From Ruminococcus_C callidus (GTDB lineage Bacteria > Bacillota > Clostridia > Oscillospirales > Ruminococcaceae): a stretch of 64,000 bases of DNA. The DNA is taken from assembly GCF_049562855.1 (NCBI RefSeq), contig NZ_CP186925.1, forward strand, positions 434,001-498,000. The letters are read 5' to 3'. Every line of letters begins with the position of its first letter. Within the stretch, counting starts at the first letter, position 1. The notes under the pieces are model-generated. The model was given only the letters and a program-made list of their open reading frames with translations. It was not told where the DNA came from and did not search any database. A program made the position numbers and the translations under genes. This document shows positions 23,632-32,805 of this stretch, in pieces.

Positions 23632-24156
23632 TTACTTCTGGGACATTGCCTGATCTTTCAGCTGTGCGGAACGGAGTTCCCGCATGACCTGCTGATAGAG
23701 GAAATAGATCGCCTGCATGTCTTCGCTTTCTTCCTTGATGGCAGAGGGCAGGACTTTCTTTTCGAAAATGCCCTTCTTGGTCAGCAGATACAGGTGGTGG
23801 GGCTGGGAAGTGGGCAGCGGGAAAGAGGTAGTCTGACTGCATTCGCCGAGGATTCTCGGAGCGTTTGCCACCAGCAGCCGTCCGGCCTGTACCACGGTCT
23901 GATACCGCTGGGAAGCACCGGTGTAGGAGCCGCCGTTGTTGAAGTAAACGTTTGCCGCACCGTTGATGTATACCACCAGTGTGGACAGGGTAATGGGGTT
24001 GATCGGCATATCAATGACTATGCCGTAAACGCTGTTCTGGTCGTTAATCATGTCCGCAAACTGCTTTGCCGGAAAGTGCAGAGCAGCGGCTCTGGTTGCC
24101 AGATAGCTTTCGGTGGGAAGATAATGTGTCTGTACATGTTCTTTTTTCTGTGCCAT
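23632..24156 (-). CDS. Conserved-looking protein of unknown function
   Basis: 174 residues; I do not recognise the family. The sequence is mixed alpha/beta with a hydrophobic stretch VYGIVIDMPINPITLSTLVVYINGAANVYFNNGG (split here by description: the central part, about residues 43-76) that reads as beta strands, then a GASQRYQTVVQAGRLLV helix and a charged helical C-terminus. There is no signal peptide or membrane helix. The start follows AAAGGAATTC. It lies upstream of mazG-rqcP in the same direction with a 21-nt gap, so co-transcription is likely. Codon use is like that of its neighbours. Confidence 0.7.
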   Translation of the reverse strand: MAQKKEHVQTHYLPTESYLATRAAALHFPAKQFADMINDQNSVYGIVIDMPINPITLSTLVVYINGAANVYFNNGGSYTGASQRYQTVVQAGRLLVANAPRILGECSQTTSFPLPTSQPHHLYLLTKKGIFEKKVLPSAIKEESEDMQAIYFLYQQVMRELRSAQLKDQAMSQK

Positions 24157-24208
24157 TTTATGTGAATTCCTTTCGATTTTTCATTTTTGTCATGTGCAGG
24201 GAAGCTGG

Positions 24209-24380
24209 GGCGATACCGCACAAAGAGCGTCTGGCGACTTTGCACGCCATCTGCTTGCAAATTTCCCGTCATATTTCACAAAAATGCTCGTGAATACATC
24301 AAGTATTCACTCCGCTTTTTGTTTCATCTGACGAAAAATTTGACGACGCATCTGTCGCACAATCTTTGTGCGGTATTGCC
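24209..24380 (-). mobile_element. MITE family A, short form (172 bp)
   Basis: Ends GGCGATACCGCACAAAGA and TCTTTGTGCGGTATTGCC. The flanks are CTGG on the left and TTTA on the right, so no duplication is preserved. The right flank carries the stop codon of the aminotransferase gene. Confidence 0.9.
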
Positions 24381-24381
24381 T

Positions 24382-25578
24382 TTATGCTCCCAGGATCTTC
24401 TTGGTCATGCCGCCCAGGATCTCGATGCCCTTGACGATCTGTTCATCAGACGGCGTGGAGAAGTTCAGGCGGAACGACGTGGTCGGGGCGGTTTCGTCCA
24501 CCAGAAAGGCGTTTCCGGGGACAACGGCAATGGAGTACTCCTGCACTGCCTTGGTGCAGAACGCCGGCATGTCGCAGTCGTCCGGCAGGGTGCACCACAG
24601 GAACAGACCGCCCTGCGGCATTTCCCACTGTACCTTGCTGGAGAAGTGACGGCGAATGCCGTCTGCCATGAGGTTGCACTTCCGGCGGTATACCGCACGC
24701 AGTTTTTTCAGATAGGTGTCCATGTCCGTCCGTTCCAGAAATTCCGCACACACTGCCTGTGCCCAGATGTTGGTGTGCACATCGGCAACCTGCTTGCAGA
24801 CGGTGATCTTGGCGATGATCTCCTTGGGGGCACTGACATAGCCCACACGCAGTCCCGGAGCCAGAATCTTGGAGAAGGTGCCGGAGTAGATCACGCGATG
24901 TTCGGTGTCCATGCTCTTAATGGAGGGCACGTCGTTGCCGGCGAAGCGGAGGTCACCGTAGGGGTTGTCCTCCAGAATGATGAAGTCGTACTTGCATGCC
25001 AGCTCGTACAGCCCCTTTCGCTTTTCCAGCGACATCACTCTGCCGGTGGGGTTCTGGAAATTGGGAATGACATAGACCAGCTTCGGGCTCTTGCTTGCCT
25101 TGACGGCTTCTTCCATTGCTGCCAAGTCCATGCCGTCCTGTTCCATGGGAATGCCCACCAGATCGACACCGTAGGAACGGAATGCGTTCAGGGAGCCGAT
25201 AAAGCTGGGGGCTTCGCAGAACAGGGTGTCACCGCGGTTCAGCAGCACTTTGCAGGAAAGCTCATTTGCCTGCTGGGCACCGGAGGTGGTGATGAGGTCG
25301 TCTGCATCTGCATCGAAGCACTGCTGTGCAGCCATACGCTGTTTCAGCAGATCGCGGAGTTTCGGGTATCCCTCCGTGATGTTATACTGCAACGCCAGAA
25401 TCGGGTCTTTTTCGAATAGTTCTGCGGAGATTTTCCGAATGGTGTCTACCGGAAACGCCTCCGGAGCAGGATTGCCGGCGGCAAACGAGATCACATCGGG
25501 CATGCTGGTGAATTTCAGAATTTCACGAATCGCAGAGGGCTGCAATGCGTCAACATTTTCTGCAAATTTGTATTGCAT
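24382..25578 (-). CDS. PLP-dependent aminotransferase (class I/II, LysN/MocR-like)
   Basis: 398-residue fold-type I aminotransferase of the group that includes 2-aminoadipate transaminase and catalytic domains of MocR regulators; the true substrate is open. FTSMPDVISFAAGNPAPEAFP near the start, DLITTSGAQQAN around 95, NPTGRVMSLEKR near 175, EDNPYGDLRF near 202 and YSGTFSKILAPGLRVGY, with the PLP lysine at about 237, are all present. No winged-helix domain is attached. The ATG at 25578 follows GAAAGGAAG. It has its own promoter and a hairpin-rich leader. Confidence 0.93.
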   Translation of the reverse strand: MQYKFAENVDALQPSAIREILKFTSMPDVISFAAGNPAPEAFPVDTIRKISAELFEKDPILALQYNITEGYPKLRDLLKQRMAAQQCFDADADDLITTSGAQQANELSCKVLLNRGDTLFCEAPSFIGSLNAFRSYGVDLVGIPMEQDGMDLAAMEEAVKASKSPKLVYVIPNFQNPTGRVMSLEKRKGLYELACKYDFIILEDNPYGDLRFAGNDVPSIKSMDTEHRVIYSGTFSKILAPGLRVGYVSAPKEIIAKITVCKQVADVHTNIWAQAVCAEFLERTDMDTYLKKLRAVYRRKCNLMADGIRRHFSSKVQWEMPQGGLFLWCTLPDDCDMPAFCTKAVQEYSIAVVPGNAFLVDETAPTTSFRLNFSTPSDEQIVKGIEILGGMTKKILGA

Positions 25579-25627
25579 GGGTACATTCTTCCTTTCGGGC
25601 AGCGTTGCGGTCAGATACAGTATCCGC

Positions 25628-25690
25628 CTGCTGCACAGGATTTTGGAGCCACAGCAGGCTCCTGTTGGACAATGCCGCTTCTGACGGCAT
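25628..25690 (-). other. Leader hairpins upstream of the aminotransferase gene
   Basis: In the minus-strand leader AATGCCGTCA/GCGGCATT forms a hairpin, followed by GCCTGCTGTG paired with a CAGCAGGC arm around 25628-25660. They match no riboswitch or T-box I know; a regulatory role is only possible. Confidence 0.4.
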
Positions 25691-25700
25691 TACCTCTCTA

Positions 25701-25729
25701 TTATAACACATATTTTCGTTTTCGGCAAC
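25701..25729 (-). promoter_or_regulatory. Promoter of the aminotransferase gene
   Basis: On the minus strand TTGCCG and TATAAT (25701-25706) are separated by 17 bp. Confidence 0.75.
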
Positions 25730-25786
25730 ATAAATTTTTCTATCCGGTGCAAAAAATTCGGAAACGCTGGATAATGAGTTTCGATA

Positions 25787-25837
25787 GAATCCCTCCACCA
25801 GCTTCGCTGGTCCCCCTCCTTTTTCAAGGGAGGCTGA
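25787..25837. repeat. Class D dispersed repeat, half copy
   Basis: ATCCCTCCACCAGCTTCGCT, then CCCCCTCC and TTTTTCAAGGGAGGCT. This is the inverse of the left half at 6882. Confidence 0.7.
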
Positions 25838-25916
25838 TTTCTATAGTTTTAGCCATTACATCATACTAGTCGGCACTGCACAACGCGTTTCCATTCTCAG
25901 GACAGGAGAAAAAGCT

Positions 25917-27539
25917 ATGTTTCGAAAACAATCGTTCTGGAAAGGCTCTGCCCTGCTGCTGGCATCTGCCATGACTGCCAAGCTGCTGGGGGCATGCTTC
26001 AAAATTCCGCTGACCAATGTGCTGGGCGGCACCGGCATGGGGTATTTCAGCACTGCCTACGGGCTGCTGCTGCCGGTGTATGCTCTGTCTGTCACCGGAC
26101 TGTCTGCCGCCGTGGCACAGACGGTTTCCCGTGCGGCGGCTCTGGAACACTGGTCGGAAGTCCGCCGGATCCACCATGCGGCACGGCTTGCCTGCGGGGC
26201 ACTGGGGCTGCTGCTCAGCCTGTGCATGTTTCTGCTGGCGGAGCCGTTTGCCACGCAGATCGCCGCCCAGCCCCATGCCCTGTTCTCTCTGCTTGCCATT
26301 GCACCGGCGGCACTGTTCGGCTGCCTGACTGCCGTGGAACGGGGCTACTGGGAAGGCTTGCAGAACATGACCCCCACGGCGTTGTCGCAGGCACTGGAAG
26401 CGGTGGCGAAGCTGGGCTTCGGACTGGCACTGTGCATGTGGGTGCTCCGGAATCCGGAGGTCGTCTGCCGCTGGGTGCCGCCGGAGGTGCCGCTTTCGGC
26501 ACTGGCTGCCGCGGGAGCCGTGCTGGGTGTCACGCTATCTACAGTGCTGGGGTGGGTGTACTTCCTGTTGCATGGTCTGCGGCGGGATACCCGACTGCCC
26601 CGCGATGACCGTCCGGCGGCACCTGTTTCCCAGATTTTCCGGCGGCTGCTCTACGTAATGATTCCGGTGGCACTGGGCTCGCTGGTGACGAACCTGACCT
26701 CTCTGCTGGATCTGGTGACCATGATGCGTTGCCTTGGACGGGTGCAGATGTTCCACGGGGCAGAACTGGCGGAGAGATTCGGGGCATTTGCCGCCCAGCC
26801 GGATTTTCCGGCATTTGTCTACGGCTCTTTCACCGGCATGGCGATCACTGTGTTCAATCTGGTGCCCTCTGTCACCAACATGCTGGGGAAAAGTGCTCTG
26901 CCCTGTGCGGCGGCACTGTGGGCGAAGCAGGACTGCCTTGGCACAGCGGCACATGTTCGCTCTGTCACCGGAGCCGCGGCGGCGATGGCGTTTCCGGCGG
27001 CAGGCGGGCTGTGGGTGCTGGCGGAGCCGGTGATGCATCTGCTCTACGCCGGCAGACCGGAAGAAGCTGCCATTGCCGCAGAAGCCCTCCGGACACTGCT
27101 CCCCGGCATGGTCTGCCTGTGCCTGACATTTCCCTTGTGCAGTGTGTTACAGGGCATCGGCAGGGCGGGGATCCCTGTGCTGTGCATGCTGGCAGGGGTG
27201 GCGGTGAAGCTGGCGGGGAATCTGCTGCTGCTGTCCCGTCCGGCGTTCTGCATCACCGGTGCCGGTATTGCCACATCAGCGTGTTATCTGGTGCTGCTGC
27301 TGCTGATTCTGTGGCAGCTGCACCGCTGTCTGGGAGTACGGCTGCACTTGCTGCGGGGACTGTTCCCGCCGGCGGCAGCGGCGGCGTGCTGTACCGGTGC
27401 GGCGTGGTTCTGCCATACCTACGCCCAGCCGCTGGGCATGCTGCTCTCGGCGGCAGCGGCTTCCGGTGTGGGCTGTCTGGTGTATCTGGCGGTGTGGGGA
27501 CTGCTGATGCGTTGCCGGAAACGAAAGGCTCTTATATAA
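25917..27539 (+). CDS. SpoVB/MurJ-like lipid flippase (MOP superfamily)
   Basis: Polytopic membrane protein (540 residues, about 14 hydrophobic segments) of the polysaccharide-transporter branch of the MOP superfamily. Members flip lipid-linked sugars such as lipid II or act in spore cortex formation (SpoVB, YabM). The start ATG at 25917 follows CAGGAGAAAA. The N-terminal block KGSALLLASAMTAKLLG and NVLGGTGMGYFSTAYGLLLPVY is typical of the SpoVB/YabM group. It is GC-richer than its neighbours. It is monocistronic between repeats. Its exact role (sporulation or general wall synthesis) cannot be decided from sequence. Confidence 0.88.
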   Translation: MFRKQSFWKGSALLLASAMTAKLLGACFKIPLTNVLGGTGMGYFSTAYGLLLPVYALSVTGLSAAVAQTVSRAAALEHWSEVRRIHHAARLACGALGLLLSLCMFLLAEPFATQIAAQPHALFSLLAIAPAALFGCLTAVERGYWEGLQNMTPTALSQALEAVAKLGFGLALCMWVLRNPEVVCRWVPPEVPLSALAAAGAVLGVTLSTVLGWVYFLLHGLRRDTRLPRDDRPAAPVSQIFRRLLYVMIPVALGSLVTNLTSLLDLVTMMRCLGRVQMFHGAELAERFGAFAAQPDFPAFVYGSFTGMAITVFNLVPSVTNMLGKSALPCAAALWAKQDCLGTAAHVRSVTGAAAAMAFPAAGGLWVLAEPVMHLLYAGRPEEAAIAAEALRTLLPGMVCLCLTFPLCSVLQGIGRAGIPVLCMLAGVAVKLAGNLLLLSRPAFCITGAGIATSACYLVLLLLILWQLHRCLGVRLHLLRGLFPPAAAAACCTGAAWFCHTYAQPLGMLLSAAAASGVGCLVYLAVWGLLMRCRKRKALI

Positions 27540-27666
27540 TAGTAGGGCAGCGTGGTGAAGCGGCAACTGGCTCTGAAACGGGGAATGCGGGGACACAACA
27601 CCATGGAAATTAATTTTAAAAAATATGTTGATTTAAATTGTGCCAAATTATGAAGTTTGACAAGTG

Positions 27667-27808
27667 AGGCTCCCCTGAAAGGGGAGCTGGCAGTGCTTAG
27701 CACTGACTGAGGGGTTTCCACTTATGCCGGAAACGTCATAAAAAGATTTTACGAAAAAACCTCTCCACCGCCTAACGGCGGTCCCCCTCCCCTTTCAGGG
27801 GAGGCTAT
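27667..27808. repeat. Class D dispersed repeat, full copy
   Basis: AGGCTCCCCTGAAAGGGGAG at the left and CCCCTTTCAGGGGAGGCT at the right, with GCACTGACTGAGGGG and CTCTCCACCGCCTAACGGCG between. It fills the gap between the flippase gene and the rpsL promoter. No gene is seen in 27540-27888. Confidence 0.75.
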
Positions 27809-27888
27809 CATGAAAATTGATTTCCGTGACACAGTACGCCGTGTTTCCGCAAGACAAGCCTGCATTTTGTAAAAATTCTGTAAAAGCG

Positions 27889-27917
27889 TTGACAACGCAA
27901 ACTGAATGTGATAAAAT
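27889..27917 (+). promoter_or_regulatory. str operon promoter
   Basis: TTGACA at 27889-27894 and TAAAAT at 27912-27917, 17-bp spacer. It lies 64 bp before the rpsL start. Confidence 0.85.
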
Positions 27918-27980
27918 AGAAAAGCATGCGGCAGACTTGTCTGCTGCGGCAAATTCATTTTTTTGCAAAGGAGGAAAATT

Positions 27981-28403
27981 ATGCCTACTTTTAATCAGTT
28001 GGTTCGGAAGGGAAGAAAGGTACAGCAGTACAAGTCTACCGCACCGGCACTGCAGAAGGGCTATAATGCCAAGAAGAAGATTACTACCGATCAGAGTTCT
28101 CCGCAGAAGAGAGGCGTGTGCACCGCAGTTCGTACTGCTACACCGAAGAAGCCGAACTCCGCTATGAGAAAGATTGCCAGAGTAAAGCTGACAAACGGTT
28201 ATGAGGTAACTTCTTACATTCCGGGTATCGGTCACAACCTGCAGGAGCACAGCGTGGTTCTGATCCGCGGCGGCCGTGTAAAGGACCTGCCTGGTGTACG
28301 TTACCACATCATCCGCGGTACTCTGGACGCACAGGGCGTTGCAAACAGAATGCAGGCTCGTTCCAAGTACGGTGCGAAAAGACCGAAGGCTGGCAAGAAG
28401 TAA
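27981..28403 (+). CDS. rpsL: 30S ribosomal protein S12
   Basis: Decoding-centre protein of the small subunit. The ATG at 27981 follows AAAGGAGG 8 nt upstream. 140 residues; MPTFNQLVRKGR is the canonical start. TATPKKPNSAMRKIARV carries the lysine where streptomycin-resistance changes occur, and KDLPGVRYHIIRGTLD is intact, so the protein is predicted streptomycin-sensitive in type. First gene of the str operon, which continues with rpsG, fusA and tuf in the standard order. Confidence 0.98.
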   Translation: MPTFNQLVRKGRKVQQYKSTAPALQKGYNAKKKITTDQSSPQKRGVCTAVRTATPKKPNSAMRKIARVKLTNGYEVTSYIPGIGHNLQEHSVVLIRGGRVKDLPGVRYHIIRGTLDAQGVANRMQARSKYGAKRPKAGKK

Positions 28404-28631
28404 GATCTTTTTTCGATCTGCAACTTACCGACAAAAATCAGGGGCAGCGTGAAAACTGCTCCGGCGTAACAGGAAAACTGAGATCACCACGGGAACTGTG
28501 GAGATTTGAATATAGATTGGCACCAGTTCGGGTGCCGGCGTATTCCTCTCCATTGGCCCTACGGTCGGCGGAAATTCCGCCCGATTGAGTACCTGTGAAT
28601 TCATGAATTATTGTGAAGGAGGGAAGCGAAA
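28404..28631 (+). ncRNA. Structured rpsL-rpsG spacer, possible ribosomal-protein leader
   Basis: A 228-nt gap, long for this junction, with several successive hairpins: GGGCAG/CTGCTC near 28441, CCAC/GTGG near 28489, GGCACC/GGTGCC near 28519 and GGCGGAAATTCCGCC near 28567. In E. coli S7 binds this junction to control the operon. Whether S7 does so here is inference. Confidence 0.45.
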
Positions 28632-29102
28632 ATGCCAAGAAGAGGTAAAATCGCAAAACGTGACGTGCTGGAGGATCCGATTTACAACTCCAAGCTCGTA
28701 ACCCGTCTTATCAACAATGTAATGGTAGACGGCAAGAAGGGTGTTGCCCAGAAGATTGTTTACGGTGCATTTGATATTGTCGCTGAAAAGACCGGCAAGG
28801 ACGCACTGGAAATGTTCCAGGAGGCTATGGACAACGTAATGCCTGTTCTGGAAGTTAAGGCTCGCCGTATGGGCGGTGCCACATATCAGGTTCCGATGGA
28901 AGTTCGTCCGGAACGCCGTCAGACTCTGGGACTGCGTTGGATCACCAAGTATTCCAGACTGCGGAACGAAAAGACCATGAAGGAGCGTCTGGCAGGAGAG
29001 ATTCTCGATGCACTGAACAACACCGGCGGTGCCTGCAAGAAGCGTGACGATACACACAAGATGGCAGAAGCAAACAAGGCGTTTGCACACTACCGCTGGT
29101 AA
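28632..29102 (+). CDS. rpsG: 30S ribosomal protein S7
   Basis: Primary binder of the 16S 3' major domain and head organiser. 156 residues, the usual length; the start MPRRGKIAKRDV follows GAAGGAGGG. The signature DPIYNSKLVTRLINNVMVDGKKGVAQKIVYGAFD (in pieces, residues about 15-48) and the C-terminal KKRDDTHKMAEANKAFAHYRW are intact. It follows an unusually long structured spacer after rpsL and is 33 nt before fusA. Confidence 0.98.
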   Translation: MPRRGKIAKRDVLEDPIYNSKLVTRLINNVMVDGKKGVAQKIVYGAFDIVAEKTGKDALEMFQEAMDNVMPVLEVKARRMGGATYQVPMEVRPERRQTLGLRWITKYSRLRNEKTMKERLAGEILDALNNTGGACKKRDDTHKMAEANKAFAHYRW

Positions 29103-29135
29103 GCACTTTGTGCTGCTGTATAAGGAGGATCATCT

Positions 29136-31211
29136 ATGGCTAGAGATTGTTCCCTGGAAAAAACCAGAAATATCGGTATCATGGCTCACATCGATGCCGG
29201 TAAAACAACAACAACAGAACGTATCCTGTTCTACACCGGTATCAACCATAAGATCGGTGAAACCCACGAGGGTGCCGCAACTATGGACTGGATGGAACAG
29301 GAACAGGAACGTGGTATCACAATCACTTCCGCTGCAACAACTGCTCACTGGGCTGGTCACAGAATCAACATCATCGACACTCCGGGACACGTGGACTTCA
29401 CTGTAGAAGTTGAGCGTTCTCTGCGTGTACTGGACGGTTCTGTTACCGTACTGTGTGCAAAGGGCGGTGTAGAACCGCAGACTGAAACTGTATGGCGTCA
29501 GGCTGATAAGTATCAGGTTCCGCGTATGGTTTATGTCAACAAAATGGACATCATGGGTGCTGACTTCTACAACGTTATCAACATGATGAAGGATCGCCTG
29601 AAGTGTAATGCTGTTCCGATCCAGCTGCCGATCGGTGCCGAGGACGAGTTCAAGGGCATCGTTGACCTGGTTGAGATGAAGGCTTATGTTTACTATGACG
29701 ATCTGGGCAAGGACATCCGCGTAGAAGAAATTCCGGATGACCTGAAGGAAAAGGCTGAAGAATATCATCAGGAACTGATGGAACACGTTGCAGAGCAGGA
29801 CGACGCTCTGATGGAAAAGTTCTTTAACGAAGAAGAAATTACCATCGACGAGATCAAGGCATGCATCCGTAAGTCCACCATCGCAAACAAGATGGTTCCG
29901 GTTACCTGCGGTACTTCTTATCGTAACAAGGGCGTACAGAAGCTGCTGGACGCTATCGTAGATTACATGCCGTCCCCGCTGGACGTACCGTCCATCAAGG
30001 GCGTAGATCCGGAAACCGGCGAGGAAGTGTTCCGTCATTCTTCCGACAGTGAACCGTTCGCTGCTCTGGCATTCAAGATCGCAACTGACCCGTTCGTTGG
30101 TAAGCTGTGCTTCTTCCGTGTCTATTCCGGTACTGTCAATGCTGGTGCAACTGTCCTGAACGCTACCAAGGATAACAAGGAGCGTATGGGACGTATCGTA
30201 CAGATGCACTCTAACCACAGAAAGGATATCGAAACTGTATATGCAGGCGATATTGCTGCCGTTGTTGGTCTGAAGAACACCACCACCGGTGATACTCTGT
30301 GCGACGAAAAGGCTCCGGTTATTCTGGAATCCATGGAATTCCCGGAACCGGTTATCCAGCTGGCAATCGAGCCGAAGACCAAGGCTGGTCAGGACAAGAT
30401 GGGTATCGCTCTGGCAAAGCTGGCAGAAGAAGACCCGACCTTCCGTACCTGGACAGACGAGGAAACTGGTCAGACCATTATCGCCGGCATGGGCGAACTG
30501 CATCTGGACATTATCGTAGACCGTCTGCTTCGCGAATTCAAGGTAGAAGCAAACGTTGGTGCTCCGCAGGTATCCTATAAGGAAACCATTAAGGGTACTG
30601 CCGACGTGGACTACAAGTACAAGAAGCAGTCCGGTGGTTCCGGTCAGTACGGTCACGTTAAGATCCGTGTGGCTCCGAACGAATCCGGTAAGGGCTATGA
30701 GTTCATCAACAAGGTTGTCGGCGGTGCAATTCCGAAGGAATACATTCCGGCTGTTGACGCTGGTATCCGCGGTGCAATGCAGGCTGGTATTCTGGCTGGC
30801 TATGAAGTTGTAGACGTAAAGGTTGAACTGTACGATGGATCTTATCACGAAGTCGACTCCTCTGAAATGGCATTTAAGATCGCCGGCTCTATCGCTTTCA
30901 AGGAAGCAATGAAGCAGGCACAGCCGATTCTGATGGAACCGATCATGAAGGTTTCCGTTACTGTTCCGGACGATTACACTGGTACCGTTATCGGCGACCT
31001 GAGCTCTCGTCGTGGACAGATCCAGGGTCAGGAAGCTCGTCCGGGCTCTGTACAGGTAGACGCTCTGGTGCCGCTGTCTGAAATGTTCGGCTACACCAGC
31101 GACCTGCGTTCCAACACACAGGGCCGTGGTCAGTATGCTATGGAACCCCACAGCTATCAGGAAGTTCCGAAGAATATCGCTGAAAAGATCATGACAGACC
31201 GCAAGAAGTAA
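29136..31211 (+). CDS. fusA: Elongation factor G
   Basis: Translocation GTPase. 691 residues with all five domains: G1 AHIDAGKTTTTER at residues 17-29, DTPGHVDFTVEVERSLRVLDG, NKMDIMGADF, the domain IV GGAIPKEYIPAVDAG stretch and the C-terminal EMFGYTSDLRSNTQGRGQY. Start MARDCSLEKTRNIGI after AAGGAGG. Codon use is strongly biased toward the preferred set, as expected for a highly expressed gene. Third gene of the str operon. Confidence 0.98.
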   Translation: MARDCSLEKTRNIGIMAHIDAGKTTTTERILFYTGINHKIGETHEGAATMDWMEQEQERGITITSAATTAHWAGHRINIIDTPGHVDFTVEVERSLRVLDGSVTVLCAKGGVEPQTETVWRQADKYQVPRMVYVNKMDIMGADFYNVINMMKDRLKCNAVPIQLPIGAEDEFKGIVDLVEMKAYVYYDDLGKDIRVEEIPDDLKEKAEEYHQELMEHVAEQDDALMEKFFNEEEITIDEIKACIRKSTIANKMVPVTCGTSYRNKGVQKLLDAIVDYMPSPLDVPSIKGVDPETGEEVFRHSSDSEPFAALAFKIATDPFVGKLCFFRVYSGTVNAGATVLNATKDNKERMGRIVQMHSNHRKDIETVYAGDIAAVVGLKNTTTGDTLCDEKAPVILESMEFPEPVIQLAIEPKTKAGQDKMGIALAKLAEEDPTFRTWTDEETGQTIIAGMGELHLDIIVDRLLREFKVEANVGAPQVSYKETIKGTADVDYKYKKQSGGSGQYGHVKIRVAPNESGKGYEFINKVVGGAIPKEYIPAVDAGIRGAMQAGILAGYEVVDVKVELYDGSYHEVDSSEMAFKIAGSIAFKEAMKQAQPILMEPIMKVSVTVPDDYTGTVIGDLSSRRGQIQGQEARPGSVQVDALVPLSEMFGYTSDLRSNTQGRGQYAMEPHSYQEVPKNIAEKIMTDRKK

Positions 31212-31249
31212 TCTTTTTTGAAAAATTCTCTGTTTTTTTCAAAAAAGAC

Positions 31250-31278
31250 TTGCAATTTGCTTTGAAATCTGGTACAAT
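31250..31278 (+). promoter_or_regulatory. Internal promoter for tuf
   Basis: TTGCAA at 31250-31255 and TACAAT at 31273-31278, 17-bp spacer. A weak AAAAAATTC-type hairpin with T-tracts lies just before it, after fusA. Confidence 0.7.
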
Positions 31279-31344
31279 ATGTGTAACACTTCTCGTAAGT
31301 GCATTACGCTGAATTAAAATTCATTATTGAGGAGGATTATTCCA

Positions 31345-32544
31345 ATGGCAAAGGCTAAATTTGAAAGAACCAAACCGCATGTAAACATTGGTACCATTGG
31401 TCACGTTGACCACGGTAAGACCACTCTGACTGCTGCTATCACAAAGACTCTGGCTCTGAAGGGTCAGGCTCAGTACGAAGCTTACGATATGATCGATAAG
31501 GCTCCGGAAGAAAGAGAACGTGGTATCACAATCAACACCGCTCACGTTGAGTATGAAACTGACAAGCGTCACTACGCTCACGTTGACTGCCCGGGACATG
31601 CTGACTATGTTAAGAACATGATCACTGGTGCAGCTCAGATGGACGGTGCAATTCTGGTAGTTGCTGCTTCTGACGGCCCGATGGCTCAGACCAAGGAGCA
31701 CATCCTGCTGGCTCGTCAGGTAGGCGTACCGGCAATCGTTGTATTCCTGAACAAGGCTGACCAGGTTGACGATCCGGAACTGCTGGAACTGGTTGAAATG
31801 GACGTTCGTGAAACTCTGAACGAGTACGACTTCCCGGGCGATGACACTCCGATCATCGTTGGTTCTGCTCTGGCTGCTCTGGAAGCTCCGGACGATCTGA
31901 GCGATCCGGCTTACAAGCCGATCATCGAACTGATGGACGCTGTTGACGAGTACATTCCGACTCCGGAACGTGACGATGCAAAGCCGTTCCTGATGCCGAT
32001 CGAAGATACTATGACCATTTCTGGCCGTGGTACCGTTGTTACCGGTCGTGTAGAACGCGGAAAGCTGAACGTTAACGAACCGGTTGAAATCGTTGGTCTG
32101 TCTGAAGAAAAGCTGAACACCGTTGTTACCGGTCTGGAAATGTTCCGTAAGTCTCTGGACTTCGCAGAAGCTGGCGATAACGTTGGTGCACTGCTGCGTG
32201 GTATCACCCGTGACCAGGTTGAACGTGGTCAGGTACTGTGCAAGCCGGGTTCTATCCACCCGCACACCAAGTTCAAGGGTCAGGTTTACGTTCTGAAGAA
32301 GGAAGAAGGCGGCCGTCACACACCGTTCTTCAACAACTACAGACCGCAGTTCTATTTCAGAACTACTGACGTAACCGGTATCATCACTCTGCCGGCAGAC
32401 GTTGAAATGTGCACACCTGGCGATAACGTTGAAATGGACGTTGAGCTGATTCAGCCGATCGCTATCGAAGAAGGTCTGCGTTTCGCTATCCGTGAGGGTG
32501 GCAGAACCGTAGGTTCTGGTGTCGTTACAGCAATTAACGAATAA
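31345..32544 (+). CDS. tuf: Elongation factor Tu
   Basis: GTPase that delivers aminoacyl-tRNA to the ribosome. 399 residues from the ATG at 31345 (MAKAKFERTKPHVNIGTIGH), after GAGGAGG. GHVDHGKTTLT, DCPGHADYVKNMITGAAQMDGA (in pieces), NKADQ and the C-terminal RFAIREGGRTVGSGVVTAINE are all intact. Highly biased codon use. It has its own promoter and a clear terminator. Confidence 0.98.
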   Translation: MAKAKFERTKPHVNIGTIGHVDHGKTTLTAAITKTLALKGQAQYEAYDMIDKAPEERERGITINTAHVEYETDKRHYAHVDCPGHADYVKNMITGAAQMDGAILVVAASDGPMAQTKEHILLARQVGVPAIVVFLNKADQVDDPELLELVEMDVRETLNEYDFPGDDTPIIVGSALAALEAPDDLSDPAYKPIIELMDAVDEYIPTPERDDAKPFLMPIEDTMTISGRGTVVTGRVERGKLNVNEPVEIVGLSEEKLNTVVTGLEMFRKSLDFAEAGDNVGALLRGITRDQVERGQVLCKPGSIHPHTKFKGQVYVLKKEEGGRHTPFFNNYRPQFYFRTTDVTGIITLPADVEMCTPGDNVEMDVELIQPIAIEEGLRFAIREGGRTVGSGVVTAINE

Positions 32545-32575
32545 TTGAATCGCATTTTTGCGGTTTCTCTGAAAG

Positions 32576-32602
32576 AGGACGGGCTTCGGCTCGTCCTTTT
32601 TT
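32576..32602 (+). terminator. Terminator of the str operon
   Basis: AGGACGGGC TTC GGCTCGTCCT hairpin followed by TTTTTT. Confidence 0.92.
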
Positions 32603-32672
32603 GTTTGTGCAAGGTGTATAAAAAAAGCACATTTTTTCTGGCATATTTTTTTCGTTTTCTGCCGCTGTCGCC

Positions 32673-32701
32673 TTGCAATTTCGGGTTAGATACGGTATAA
32701 T
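32673..32701 (+). promoter_or_regulatory. Promoter of the division/cell-wall cluster
   Basis: TTGCAA at 32673-32678 and TATAAT at 32696-32701, 17-bp spacer. Downstream, GTGGGGAA (32720) and GTGGAAC (32740) are direct-repeat-like and could be MraZ boxes, which in other bacteria are repeated GTGGG-type motifs. Confidence 0.8.
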
Positions 32702-32805
32702 AATAACTAGCGGTGAAAAGTGGGGAAGATTCCCTGAAAGTGGAACGTTTTTCACGGAAAACCGCAGCTTCTTGCAGAAAGGCGGCGGCGTTTGTGGCTT
32801 CCCTC

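Noticed and set aside
25628..25690. T-box or known riboswitch in the aminotransferase leader
   Set aside because: Hairpins exist, but the T-box sequence and known aptamer cores are absent.
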